Shown here one piece after another: positions 55,253 through 64,000 of a stretch of DNA of 64,000 nt. Source of the stretch: Siphonodentalium dalli (Eukaryota > Mollusca > Scaphopoda > Gadilida > Siphonodentaliidae); contig CP136066.1 of NCBI GenBank assembly GCA_032622095.1, positions 6,785,784 through 6,849,783 of the forward strand, read 5' to 3'. The notes under the pieces were generated by a model. That model did not search any database and was not told where the DNA came from. It saw only the letters and a list, made by a program, of their open reading frames with translations. Numbering within the stretch: the stretch's first letter is position 1; the number at the start of each line of letters is the position of its first letter. Both the position numbers and the translations under genes were made by a program.

Positions 55253-55327
55253 CAAGACTCAGGGCGGTCGAGTGATGAAGTCAGTACTACTAATGGGATG
55301 AAAAAGTCCGACTCGGAGATGAACGCG
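55253..55327 (+). CDS. PACS: PACS exon e9 (middle region, low complexity)
   Basis: Twenty-five codons in phase 0: QDSGRSSDEVSTTNGMKK then SDSEMNA. The acceptor is TTCTCTTATTAG and the donor GTTAGT. The sequence is hydrophilic and Ser/Asp-rich, as expected for the poorly conserved linker of the PACS middle region, but there is no strong residue-level match to vertebrate PACS. The call rests on clean splice borders, phase compatibility with e8 and e10, position and composition. An alternatively spliced exon is possible. Confidence 0.72.
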
Positions 55328-56260
55328 GTTAGTATTCATGTCTGTCTAAGCTAGTTATGTTATTGTGTCATTTTAATCATTCACAATTTGCCTGATTCTG
55401 TACTTGACTTTTAAATGGTATTTTAACACTTATACAGCGTTGCCTCAGCAAGATCATGTGTTCATTTTACTTTAGCATTCTTGAGGTATTAAACCTGAAT
55501 GATTAAGATTAAGGCTTATATTTCATAACAAATTGATATTCGCGCAACAGAAATTACGAGAATCCATGTGCACTAAGAATCACATCGTACTGTGAACTGT
55601 TTTCATCAACAGATCTTCCAGGTAATGGAAAATGAGCCACTAGGTTTTACCACATTGTGAGATACCAATTTGAATCTCATGCAGTTGGATGAAATATAAA
55701 CCCTGATAAGGAACTTTTGCCTTGGAATGTGTTATTGGAATGTGAAAAATTATGATTATATTGTCATAAAATATTGAAGTCCAATAGTTTTATTTTTCAT
55801 TTCTAATCTAGTTTGAGTTTTATTTTGAGTAATAGTACCTCAATACTACTTATCAACAGAATTTATATCATCCGCACTGGACACAATTCTGTGGTTCTAA
55901 CATGATTGATAATAAGAATTATTACGTTTCATCTACGCGACACTGTTCTGCGGTTCTAACATGATTGATAATCGTATTGATAACTACGTTTCATGTTTAT
56001 ATTTGTTATGTTGTACACTGTGGCATGTTTTTAACTGGAAAGATCCATATTTGGCATGAAGTAAAAGATGTCAGTTAATATTCAAATAATTTTTAACATT
56101 TGTCTAAAGTTTTGTTTTGTTTTTAAATTATTTGCATGATTTATAAAATGTTTGTTATGCTTTTATTGAATTTTTTTTTTAAACGTTGTTAGTTTCTGAC
56201 TGTAAAATGAAAACCTGTCTGAAAAATTGAAATCGTAGACAAGCCTGAGTTTAGTGTGCC
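55328..56260. other. PACS intron 9, proximal part
   Basis: AT-rich; a short tandem duplication of GTTCTAACATGATTGATAAT at 55892 and 55953. No exon recognised. Confidence 0.45.
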
Positions 56261-56261
56261 T

Positions 56262-56342
56262 AACCCATAGAGAGCCCCACACAGACTGGAGCAGACGACT
56301 CTCTGTAGTGCACGCTTCCATCTGTGTGAGGCTCCCTGTGGG
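56262..56342. mobile_element. Family K small hairpin MITE
   Basis: CCCATAGAGAGCCCCACACA at the left and GAGGCTCCCTGTGGG at the right around GCAGACGACTCTC. Preceded by a truncated family B left end (CAAGCCTGAGTTTAGTGTG) that occurs again at 56380. Confidence 0.75.
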
Positions 56343-56379
56343 TTAAAGATTACATGATATGGTACATAATGAGTGGATT

Positions 56380-56841
56380 CAAGTCATGAGTTTAGTGTGA
56401 CTGTCATTTGCAGAATGAGATCCCCAGAGAGTGAATTTAGTGATGCTATCCCACATAGTGGGCTAGCATCACTAAATTCACCCTCTGGGGACCTCATTCT
56501 GCTTAGGCCTCATCTTCTCTGGAAAGTTTCTTTATTATAAAATTTCGATAGAAACTTCTTCACATAGATTCTATTTCTTTGTAAAGTTTAGCTTCTCAAT
56601 ATCCCCAAATTAGCAGACAACACATTGCATAATCGAGGTTCCCAATGGGTGTACATCACAATATTCACCATTTGGGAACTTCATTCTGAGTCTATGTCTC
56701 CCATAGCAGATGAGGCCATGCAGAATGAGGTACCCAGAGGGTGAATTTAGTGATGCTAGTCCGCTATGTGGCATAGCATCACTACATTCACCCTTTGGGG
56801 ACCTCATTCTGCAAATGACAGGCGCACTATACCCAGGCTTG
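56380..56841. mobile_element. Family B MITE, long form
   Basis: Left CAAGTCATGAGTTTAGTGTG, right CACTATACCCAGGCTTG; internal module with TTGGGAACTTCATTCTGAG and three GAATGAGGT palindrome arms. Confidence 0.88.
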
Positions 56842-56869
56842 ATCATAGACTAACTAACGGAAGGTCCAA

Positions 56870-57990
56870 GAAATAAATATGTTGCCTCAAATTCCCCTCT
56901 CATTACAACAAAAGAGCCTTGTATCCAAGTGAAGAGTCTCGTATCCAAGGAGTCTATAAATAAATATGTTGCCTCAAATTCCCCTCTCATTATAACAAAA
57001 GAGCCTCGTATCCAAGTGAAGAGCCTCGTATCCAAGGAGTCTATAAATAAATATGTTGCCTCAAATTCCCCTCTCATTATAACAAAAGAGCCTCGTATCC
57101 AAGTGAAGAGCCTCGTATCCAAGGGGTCTATAAATAAATATGTTGCCTCAAATTCCCCTCTCATTACAACAAAGAGCCTCGTATCCAAGTGAAGAGCCTC
57201 GTATCCAAGGGGTCTATAAATAAATATGTTGCCTCAAATTCCCCTTTCATTATAACAAAAGAGCCTCGTATCCAAGGGGCCTATAACTAAATATGTTGCC
57301 TCAAATTCCCCTTTCATTATAACAAAAGAGCCTCGTATCCAAGTAGAGAGCCTCGTATCCAAGGGGCCTATAACTAAATATGTTGCCTCAAATTCCCCTC
57401 TCATTACAACAAAAGAGCCTCGTATCCAAGTAGAGAGCCTCGTATCCAAGGGGCCTATAAATAAATATGTTGCCTCAAATTCCCCTCTCATTACAACAAA
57501 ATAGCCTCGTATCCAAGTAGAGAGCCTCGTATCCAAGGGGCCTATAAATAAATATGTTGCCTCAAATTCCCCTCTCGTTACAACAAAAGAGCCTCGTATC
57601 CAAGTAGAGAGCCTCGTATCCAAGGGGCCTATAAATAAATATGTTGCCTCAAATTCCCCTCTCATTACAACAAAATAGCCTCGTATCCAAGTAGAGAGCC
57701 TCGTATCCAAGGGGCCTATAAATAAATATGTTGCCTCAAATTCCCCTCTCGTTACAACAAAAGAGCCTCGTATCCAAGTAGAGTGCCTCGTATCCAAGGG
57801 GCCTATAAATAAATATGTTGCCTCAAATTCCCCTCTCGTTACAACAAAAGAGCCTCGTATCCAAGTGAAGAGCCTCGTATCCAAGGAGCCTATAATTAAA
57901 TATGTTGCCTCAAATTCCCCTCTCATTACAACAAAAGAGCCTCGTATCCAAGGGAAGAGCCTCGTATCCAAGGGGCCTATAAATACATGA
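56870..57990 (-). repeat. 87-bp minisatellite in PACS intron 9
   Basis: About 13 copies of an 87-bp unit (AATAAATATGTTGCCTCAAA, TTCCCCTCTCATTACAACAA, then two GAGCCTCGTATCCAAG words). Because 87 is divisible by 3 the minus strand is open for 261 codons as a 29-residue repeat. No signal peptide, splice context or family match supports a protein. Confidence 0.95.
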
Positions 57991-58149
57991 CACATTTCAC
58001 TCCACAACTCCGAGGCCATGTGCTAGTACGCTGCAAGAATTACTCTGAGGCCATCATGTGCTTGTACGCTGCAAGAATTCCACTGTAGTCCAGTACATCA
58101 ACAAACGGGGAGGTACCCATTCGCAACAACTGGGAATAGCGCTTTGGTA

Positions 58150-58512
58150 ACTTCCATTTATCTATATTTATCCGATTTATGGAGGCACGGAGTCAGTATG
58201 AGATTTCATTGCTTCGATCAGATATCCGATTTATGGTATGGTGTTTTATTGGAGCTTGCCTGTTCAGAGATAGAAGTGAGATGACTTTAGAGCTCTATTT
58301 TCTATGGTATTTTCGGAGCTTGGAAGTGTCGACTTGGAAGCGAGATCACTTTAGATCTATTTGAATTTTTTTGAATTGAATTTTGTTTTAGTTTTCTGTA
58401 TGACTGTGAAGCAATATGACTAATTTAGAACCTTCATTTTTCCTTATGGCGTTTTCTGAGCCTGCTTCTTCAAAGTCACAAGCAAGATGATTCAAGTTTT
58501 ATTTTTTTAACC
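58150..58512 (+). repeat. Degenerate GAAGCGAGATNACTTTAGA repeat, left block
   Basis: Loose tandem units around AAGCAAGATGACTT, TTTTAGAAC and TATGGTGTTTTCTGAGCTT. The same units reappear at 60025-60310, so the array was split by the family B MITE and R element. Confidence 0.65.
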
Positions 58513-58948
58513 AAGCCTGCAAATAGCATGTCTGTCATTTGCAGAATGAGGTCCCCAGAGGGTGAATTTAGTGACGCTATCCCGCATAGGGGGCTAGCAT
58601 CACTAAATTCACCCTCTGGGGACCTCATTCTGCTTAGGCCCTCAACTGCTATGGCAGACCTAGGATCAGATTGAAATTCCCCAGTTGAAGTTGGTGATGT
58701 TCACCCATTGGGCACCTCAATTATGAATTTTATCTTCTGCAAATTAGGGGATATAGAAACTTAGGAAATGTAACTAAAAACAATGTTAATTTAATACTAT
58801 AGATACTTCCCAGAAGATGAGACCTAAGAAGAATGAGGTCTCCAGAGGGTGAATTTGGTGATGCTAACCCGCTGTGCGGGATAGCGTCACTAAATTCACC
58901 CTCTGGGGACCTCATTCTGCAAATGACAGACACACTATTTGCAGTCTT
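58513..58948. mobile_element. Family B MITE, long form (PACS intron 9)
   Basis: CAAGCCTGCAAATAGCATGT at the left, ACACTATTTGCAGTCTTG at the right; internal CTGCTATGG and TTCCCCAGTTGAAG modules. Confidence 0.93.
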
Positions 58949-58995
58949 GTTTTTATGACGTGTTTTTTGTGTAATTTTTTTTGTGTTTTTCAGAG

Positions 58996-60025
58996 CTTTT
59001 TAGCTCAGCTGAGACGAAGTCTCTGTTGGAGCCATAGTCATCACTCTTCGTCCGTTATTCGTCCATCCATCCATTCGTCAACAATTATTTAAACATATCT
59101 TCTACAGAACCATAAGATCGAATGGGTTCATATTTGGTGTGGCTGTTCCCTAGGTGACTCACATTCAGATTTGTTCAAATGAGGTTACAAGGTCAAATAG
59201 TTGTGAAGCCAGTACCATAACTCTTTCCTGCCATAGTAATTCTTAAAACAACTTCTTCTAAAAAACCATAAGTCAGAATGGGTTCATATTTGATGTTTTT
59301 GTTAAAATAGGGGTACCAGGTCAAATATGGGGCGGAGCCAGGGACACAACTCTTTCCATAGTAATTCTTAAAACAAATTCTTCTCAAGATTCATCATGCT
59401 GATATAGCTTATATTTGGTATGGAGGTTCCTTGTTTGACAATTCACATGAAGAGCTTAACCCAAGCGAAATCAGTTACACTTCATTTTAATACAAAAAGT
59501 ATTGGTACACCAAATACCTAATAACCTAAGTTATCATATTTAACAAGCAATGTACGTACAACAATTCATACCGACCTACACTTTGCTAAGACAGTTAGGC
59601 TTCCATTGCTAAACTATCCTGGGATTAAAATTTGTTTAAATGTGGTCACCGGGTCAAATATGGGTGGAGCCAGAGACCACTCTTTCATTCGATAGTAATT
59701 CTTAAAATAACTTCTTCTCAAGACCATTGATCACCAAAGGTCTTGGAGTTAAAAATTTTGAACATTCATACATATTAATGATTTAAAAAAAAATATGTAA
59801 AAAAAAAAACAATTTAAATAATTTAAATTTTTTAAATGATAATTTAATTTAATTTATTTTTTTTTCTTCTATTTATCTCCTTTCTCTAGCTATGTCCCTG
59901 TTTAGAAACTACTTGTTTTAAGTGATTGTTATAAGTACGGATTGTTTTAGTCTTCAGAGTCCCCGTCTTCTCAGTCTTTACAGTCAGGTTGCCGTCTCAA
60001 CAGTCATTGATTGTCTTGTTTCTAT
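58996..60025 (+). mobile_element. R element (AGCTCAGCTGAG type), PACS intron 9
   Basis: Starts TTTTAGCTCAGCTGAGACGA, hairpin partner GTTGGAGCC, then TTCGTCCGTTATTCGTCC; repeats of TGGGTTCATATTTG and GGGTCAAATATGG. The end matches 35970-36090. No ORF. Confidence 0.75.
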
Positions 60026-60310
60026 TGACTGTGAAACGAGATCAATTTAATTTAGAATGAACTGTTTTTATATCTGTATGGTGTTTTTTCTGAGCTTTTC
60101 TATGTGAAGCAAGATAATTTATTTTAGAACAAAATGATATAATTTTGTTTATGTCATTTTTTTTTTTTTTTAGCTTTCTATGTGAAGCAAGATAACATCA
60201 GTTTAGAACAAACTATTTTAATATTTTGTTTTGTGTTTGTGGAAGCCTGAATTAAATATAATTTAGAACGGAAGTGTATAAATATTTTGTGTTTGTGGGA
60301 GCTTGCTGAT
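60026..60310 (+). repeat. Degenerate GAAGCAAGAT repeat, right block
   Basis: Continuation of the array at 58150 (GTGAAGCAAGATAA, TTTAGAACAAA, TATTTTGTGTTTGTGG). Ends about 15 bp before exon e10. Confidence 0.65.
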
Positions 60311-60326
60311 TTCATCCTCCTTTCAG

Positions 60327-60377
60327 GAACAAACTGCGAGCATGCATGAGAGTGACGAGCTTGTCGACGTCGTTGAG
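60327..60377 (+). CDS. PACS: PACS exon e10 (middle region, tentative)
   Basis: Seventeen codons in phase 0: EQTASMHESDELVDVVE. Acceptor CTCCTTTCAG, donor GTAGTC. It is acidic and continues the e9 frame, but the PACS middle region is weakly conserved here and I cannot align it confidently to vertebrates. The donor is weak at +5. The gene must continue beyond the window: the remaining linker and the conserved C-terminal half were not seen in 60378-64000. Confidence 0.6.
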
Positions 60378-60446
60378 GTAGTCTGTATAATAATATTTAG
60401 TTTCTTCTGTTCATTTTTATTTTATTTTAGGTCACACCAATATTAT

Positions 60447-60800
60447 AGCCTGGTTTACAAACATATGTGTGGAAGAAAAGTCGGTGCAGCAGGGAAAAAA
60501 TAATAATAAAAGAAAACTTTCATAGACAAACATTGAAAACATTCATGAATTTTACAAGATTTTTGGGAACAATGTGTTTTATTCAAATTATAAATGAAAA
60601 ACTAAGGTATTTCTTCCCATAAAACAAGGATAAAACAGTTGAAATAATGGAGAAATCAAAGGGAAGACCTTCAAGTATTTTCTTCATCAAATTCAAATTA
60701 AAAAACATAATTAAACCGATCAATTAAAAATTTAATTGTTTTTTTTATTCAAAAGTTGGAAAAAAAGTTGTAGGAAATGTTCTTCATAAACTAGGCTAAT
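60447..60800. mobile_element. Family H MITE
   Basis: TAGCCTGGTTTACAAACATA at the left and the inverse (TCATAAACTAGGCTA) at the right; matched internal AAGGTATTTCTTCCCATAAA is also at 47150. Confidence 0.7.
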
Positions 60801-60815
60801 AAATTGCTGTTTCCT

Positions 60816-61252
60816 TAAAGGTACTCAATCCGATCAAGATACAACAACAACAACAACGACATTTCTTCAAAATATGCTGTAGTTATCAGAATCGATTTAT
60901 TGCAAGAAAATAATGCTAACCGCTGTCAACTTTGCTAATCGCTGTCAAATTTGCCAAAACTTGTTATTTATCAACATTTTGTTCCACAAAATATGGGCGT
61001 ATTATCACTAAGTATCACAAAATGTTAGAGTTATCCATCTTCATCCGCAATTTTGTCCAAGACCCTCTGTTTGACCAATTATTTCTGGGCCACATATTAT
61101 TACACATCTCGAGAAATAACAAACTTCAAAAATCGATATCTGATCACTCTGAGCTTTGATGGGTTGGTTCCTCGACTCAAATATAATATTTTTTACCCCG
61201 AAGCCAAAGAAATAGTAATTTAGGAGCATCTGATCGGATTGAGTACCTTTAA
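60816..61252. mobile_element. Family E MITE
   Basis: Inverted ends AAAGGTACTCAATCCGATC and GATCGGATTGAGTACCTTT. Includes a short (CAA)n tract next to the left end. Confidence 0.92.
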
Positions 61253-61766
61253 CATTATTATTTACTTATCGGACGTGGTTTGAGATTATTGCGCCTTCCT
61301 GCATTATTTGATTTCAGGTAAAACCTGATAGTATTATTTGAGAAAATATCGTAATAGTGGATAGTTTTTACACAATGTTTATCCCAGATACAATTTATAC
61401 ACAAAGTAAATTTTCCGTTTCTCAAGCCAAATTTTTTATAAAGCGAGCATGTTTTGTTTTTTTCGTTTCGTCGGCCCATTCGTTTTTTTCTTCTTTTCCA
61501 GGTGACAACTTTTAGTAATTCTAAACTGAATGGAATGAAATTTGGTATGTGGGTTTACTAGCCCCAAATTTTGACAAGAGTTATGGCCCTTTGTTAAAAT
61601 TACCACAGGCATATATTGCTACGCACTAGCGATGCCCTTGTTTATTTTATGAGCACACGCCGAGACATTCCACATCTGCGTTGGCTAGCTCCAGACCTAA
61701 CTTCAGGTCCTCGTGACCAGTATGACGCATAAGATGTGGTAAGACATACACATATAAAGTCGTAAC
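61253..61766 (+). other. PACS intron 10 with R/P element 3' fragment
   Basis: 61500-61645 has GAATGAAATTTGGTATGTGG and AGAGTTATGGCCCTTTGTTA phrases common to R element tails. No exon found. Confidence 0.5.
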
Positions 61767-62228
61767 CAGGCCTGAATATAGGGTGCTGGTCATTAGCAGA
61801 ATGAGGTCCCCAGAGGGTGAATTTAGTGACGCTATCCCACACAGTGGGCGATCATCACCAAATTTATCCTCTGCGGACCTCATTCTGCATGGCCTCATCT
61901 GCTATGGGAGTCCAAGACTTAGATTTAAGTTCTCAGATGGTTAAGATTGTGATGTACCCATTGGGCACCTCGATTATTCTTTGTGTTGTCTTGTCAACTT
62001 GGGGATATAGACAAACTAAACTAAAAATGAAAAATAATCTTTCTGAAGAAACAAAAAACTTATTTGATAATAAAGATACTTTCCATTCAAGATGAGAACT
62101 AAGCAGAATGAGGTCCCCAGAGGATGAATGGTGAATTGGTGATGCTAGCCCACTGCAGGGTAGCGTCACTAAATTCACCCTCTGGGGACCTCATTCTGCA
62201 AATGTTTGGCACCATATTGTCAGTCCTG
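61767..62228. mobile_element. Family B MITE, long form
   Basis: CAGGCCTGAATATAGGGTGC at the left, CACCATATTGTCAGTCCTG at the right; flanks GTCGTAAC and GTCGTAGC are an 8-bp TSD with one mismatch. Confidence 0.9.
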
Positions 62229-62231
62229 GTC

Positions 62232-62309
62232 GTAGCCGTCACCTCACCTAATGCTATCAGCCGTCACCTCACCTAATGCTATCAGCCGTCACCTCACCTA
62301 ATGCTATCA
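62232..62309 (+). repeat. 25-bp tandem repeat, three copies
   Basis: AGCCGTCACCTCACCTAATG plus CTATC, three perfect copies immediately after a family B target duplication. Confidence 0.95.
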
Positions 62310-62984
62310 GGTTTTTAAACAATATGCAGGCGGGAGAAATCGCAGACTAACGTTGTTGTCATGGCTGTAGGAGCTCCTGGAAAATGCAGGATTATTTAAA
62401 ATGACTCCAAAAGTTCAAGCCCCATATTTAGCATAAAAGTGGCTTGCTTCTGTCAAGTACCAGGTTCAAAATAAATCTATCAAATACTTGTATACAGACT
62501 TATTTCTACAGCTAGTAACCATAGTAACCATAGCTAATTGTTAGTTTATTACTTATATTTTAGAATTGAAGCGCTTTTGTGTGAATTATCGTTTTTACCC
62601 CCCCCCCCCCCCCCCCTATCCCCTCCCCCATAACTTACAGTAGTTTTCTTACACAGGCTGCTGTAAGCTTCATGCTTTATGAGTTGTTATATATTTTATT
62701 TCTGCTGTAATCATCTGAAGCTGGTACATAAGAATCAGCTTATCCATTATCCAAGCTTGTATTCCTACATTTTTCAGCCAATTTTTTTTAATTTTGTCGC
62801 AGATCTTTAGTACTTTGGGATCCTGTGATTATGAGCTTGATCTGACTTTTGTTGATGGAGTTATCCCCAATTTTTTACTTAGATATTTTTCGCAACATGT
62901 ATAAATATTTGTCAGAGCTTGTTTTCCTTGTGTTTTATTTGTGAACAGCACTCACCTCTAGGGTACAGTGGTACCTTGATGATT
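62310..62984. other. Unassigned intronic DNA with poly-C
   Basis: A run of about 20 C at 62598-62617. No exon recognised. Confidence 0.5.
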
Positions 62985-63235
62985 ATGCATTGTGTCATCT
63001 GCTAATTTGGGGATATAGAGAAACTAAACTAAAAAAGATAATGAAACTTTCCAAAAGAATCTAAAAAATGTGTTAATTTAATAATATAGAAACTGTCCAT
63101 AGCAGATGAGGCCTAAGCAGAATGAGGTCCCCAGAGGGTGAATTTAGTGATGCTAGCCCACTGTGTGGGGGTAGTGTCACTAAATTCACCCTTTGGGGAC
63201 CTTATTCTGCAAATATTTGGCAAGATATTTTGAAG
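62985..63235. mobile_element. Family B MITE, right part
   Basis: Begins inside the long-form internal module (TGTGTCATCTGCTAATTTGG) and ends CTTATTCTGCAAATATTTGGC. Confidence 0.8.
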
Positions 63236-64000
63236 TTTTGTGGTGCCAAATCGGTCTAATGAGACTCCGATCTCCTGTCGGACAGTGTTCAGAATTGATT
63301 CGCCAGCCTCAATCAAACGTTGATTATTACCCCTGAATATAGACGACCCAGATCATGAGATGGTTTAATAGGATTTATTTCTAAGTGAATACTTCACTAA
63401 TACCTCTGTTACATACGCCCAAATCTATTACTGACCTACATTCTCTTCTCATTTTCTGAACAATCAGAAATGGACTTACATTTAGTGTATTATTATTGAA
63501 TTAGGTCATCTGTGGATTAGAGGCCGGTAGCTATTTATGAGTTAATCTCCTAAGAGGATTGGAAGAGAAACATGTTAAGCTAATTAATAGATGCATTTTC
63601 CTTTGCTGTAACTAAATCCCGTCATGCCCCCCCCCCCCAGTGACTCAGTTGGTAAGGTGAATAACTGATGACTGACACATTAGGCCTAAAACAAATATAG
63701 TGATGTTTTATGTAATGGAGGGAAACAAATTACGGATGGGCTGGCGGAAATTTAATTTTATTAATTTAATTTAATTTAATTTATTTATTATTTTGTTTTT
63801 GAAATGCAGTCTTTGTAGTATTTTTAATATAAAAAAAAACAATCATGTCATTAATCCCTGGTTGAACTAGTCTGTATTACACAAGTGTGCCACCTTCTTA
63901 AAACACAGATGACCAGTGTGAATAATGCAGATCGACTACAATCAGAGATCAATTAACATAATTGTTTTTGTTTCGATTTTTGTGTTTTTTTTCTTCATGG
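63236..64000. other. Unassigned DNA at the right edge
   Basis: AT-rich, poly-C at 63630, (TTTAA)n near 63750. A tRNA box-A-like word GACTCAGTTGGTAAGG at 63642 has no box B partner. No exon seen. Confidence 0.5.

Noticed and set aside
57234-58019. 261-codon minus-strand ORF with a 29-residue repeat
   Set aside because: 87-bp minisatellite in a PACS intron; openness follows from the period being divisible by three. No splice, signal or family evidence.
63640-63660. tRNA or tRNA-derived SINE (box-A-like GACTCAGTTGGTAAGG)
   Set aside because: No box B and no cloverleaf could be drawn around it.

Overview
This is eukaryotic, intron-rich, AT-rich animal DNA. The abundant TACATGTA words and the TE types (elements with a short hairpin followed by a CCGTCCGTC tract, and elements with ~160-bp tandem-repeat cores) point to a lophotrochozoan, most likely a bivalve mollusc. 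That assignment is inference. There are no operons and no intact transposon ORF, and I recognised no tRNA or rRNA gene.

One real host gene is recognisable: a plus-strand orthologue of PACS (phosphofurin acidic cluster sorting protein, PACS1/PACS2 in vertebrates). Ten consecutive coding exons (e1-e10 here) lie between 30057 and 60377. All have GT-AG borders and all join in one open frame of about 339 residues. They cover the cargo-binding FBR domain, the acidic autoregulatory segment and the start of the middle region. The N-terminal exon (before the LCSLTL start of the FBR) and the C-terminal half were not found and should lie outside the window or in exons too short or diverged for me to see. 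About 1.0 kb of coding sequence is spread over 30.3 kb.

The rest is a dense, nested landscape of non-autonomous DNA transposons and minisatellites. Families named here: A, C, F and K (TTAA-flanked, piggyBac-like MITEs, many carrying a ~68-bp near-perfect hairpin); B (hAT-like MITE, CAAGCC termini, 8-bp TSD); D (TACAGTAATGCC termini); E (AAAGGTACTCAATCCGATC termini); H and I (long-TIR MITEs); J (TA-flanked mariner-like MITE); P (tandem-core element with AGCTCAACTT end); R (hairpin plus CCGTCC elements). Three larger hAT-type elements (1.1-1.7 kb) sit in PACS introns, and one 5'-truncated non-LTR retrotransposon lies at 14.67-15.15 kb.

Region by region: 1-4.2 kb is MITEs. 4.2-11.9 kb holds one family A MITE split by a 7.35-kb composite block made of two P elements flanking 2.5 kb. 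12-30 kb is MITE-rich intergenic (or 5' intronic) DNA with a 23-bp minisatellite born inside a family E MITE and a 1.3-kb TTAA element dropped into a 48-bp tandem repeat. 30-60.4 kb is PACS, whose introns contain minisatellites, hAT elements and a 1.9-kb field of TTAAGC palindromes. 60.4-64 kb is the next PACS intron.

The most unusual features are in PACS: a decayed copy of exon e5 enclosed by ~31-bp inverted repeats 0.4 kb upstream of its parent exon; an in-frame duplicated 3' splice site at e5; a frame-breaking 40-bp duplication of the 3' splice site at e7; and partial copies of the e1 5' splice site. Splice-site duplication therefore recurs at three of ten exons.
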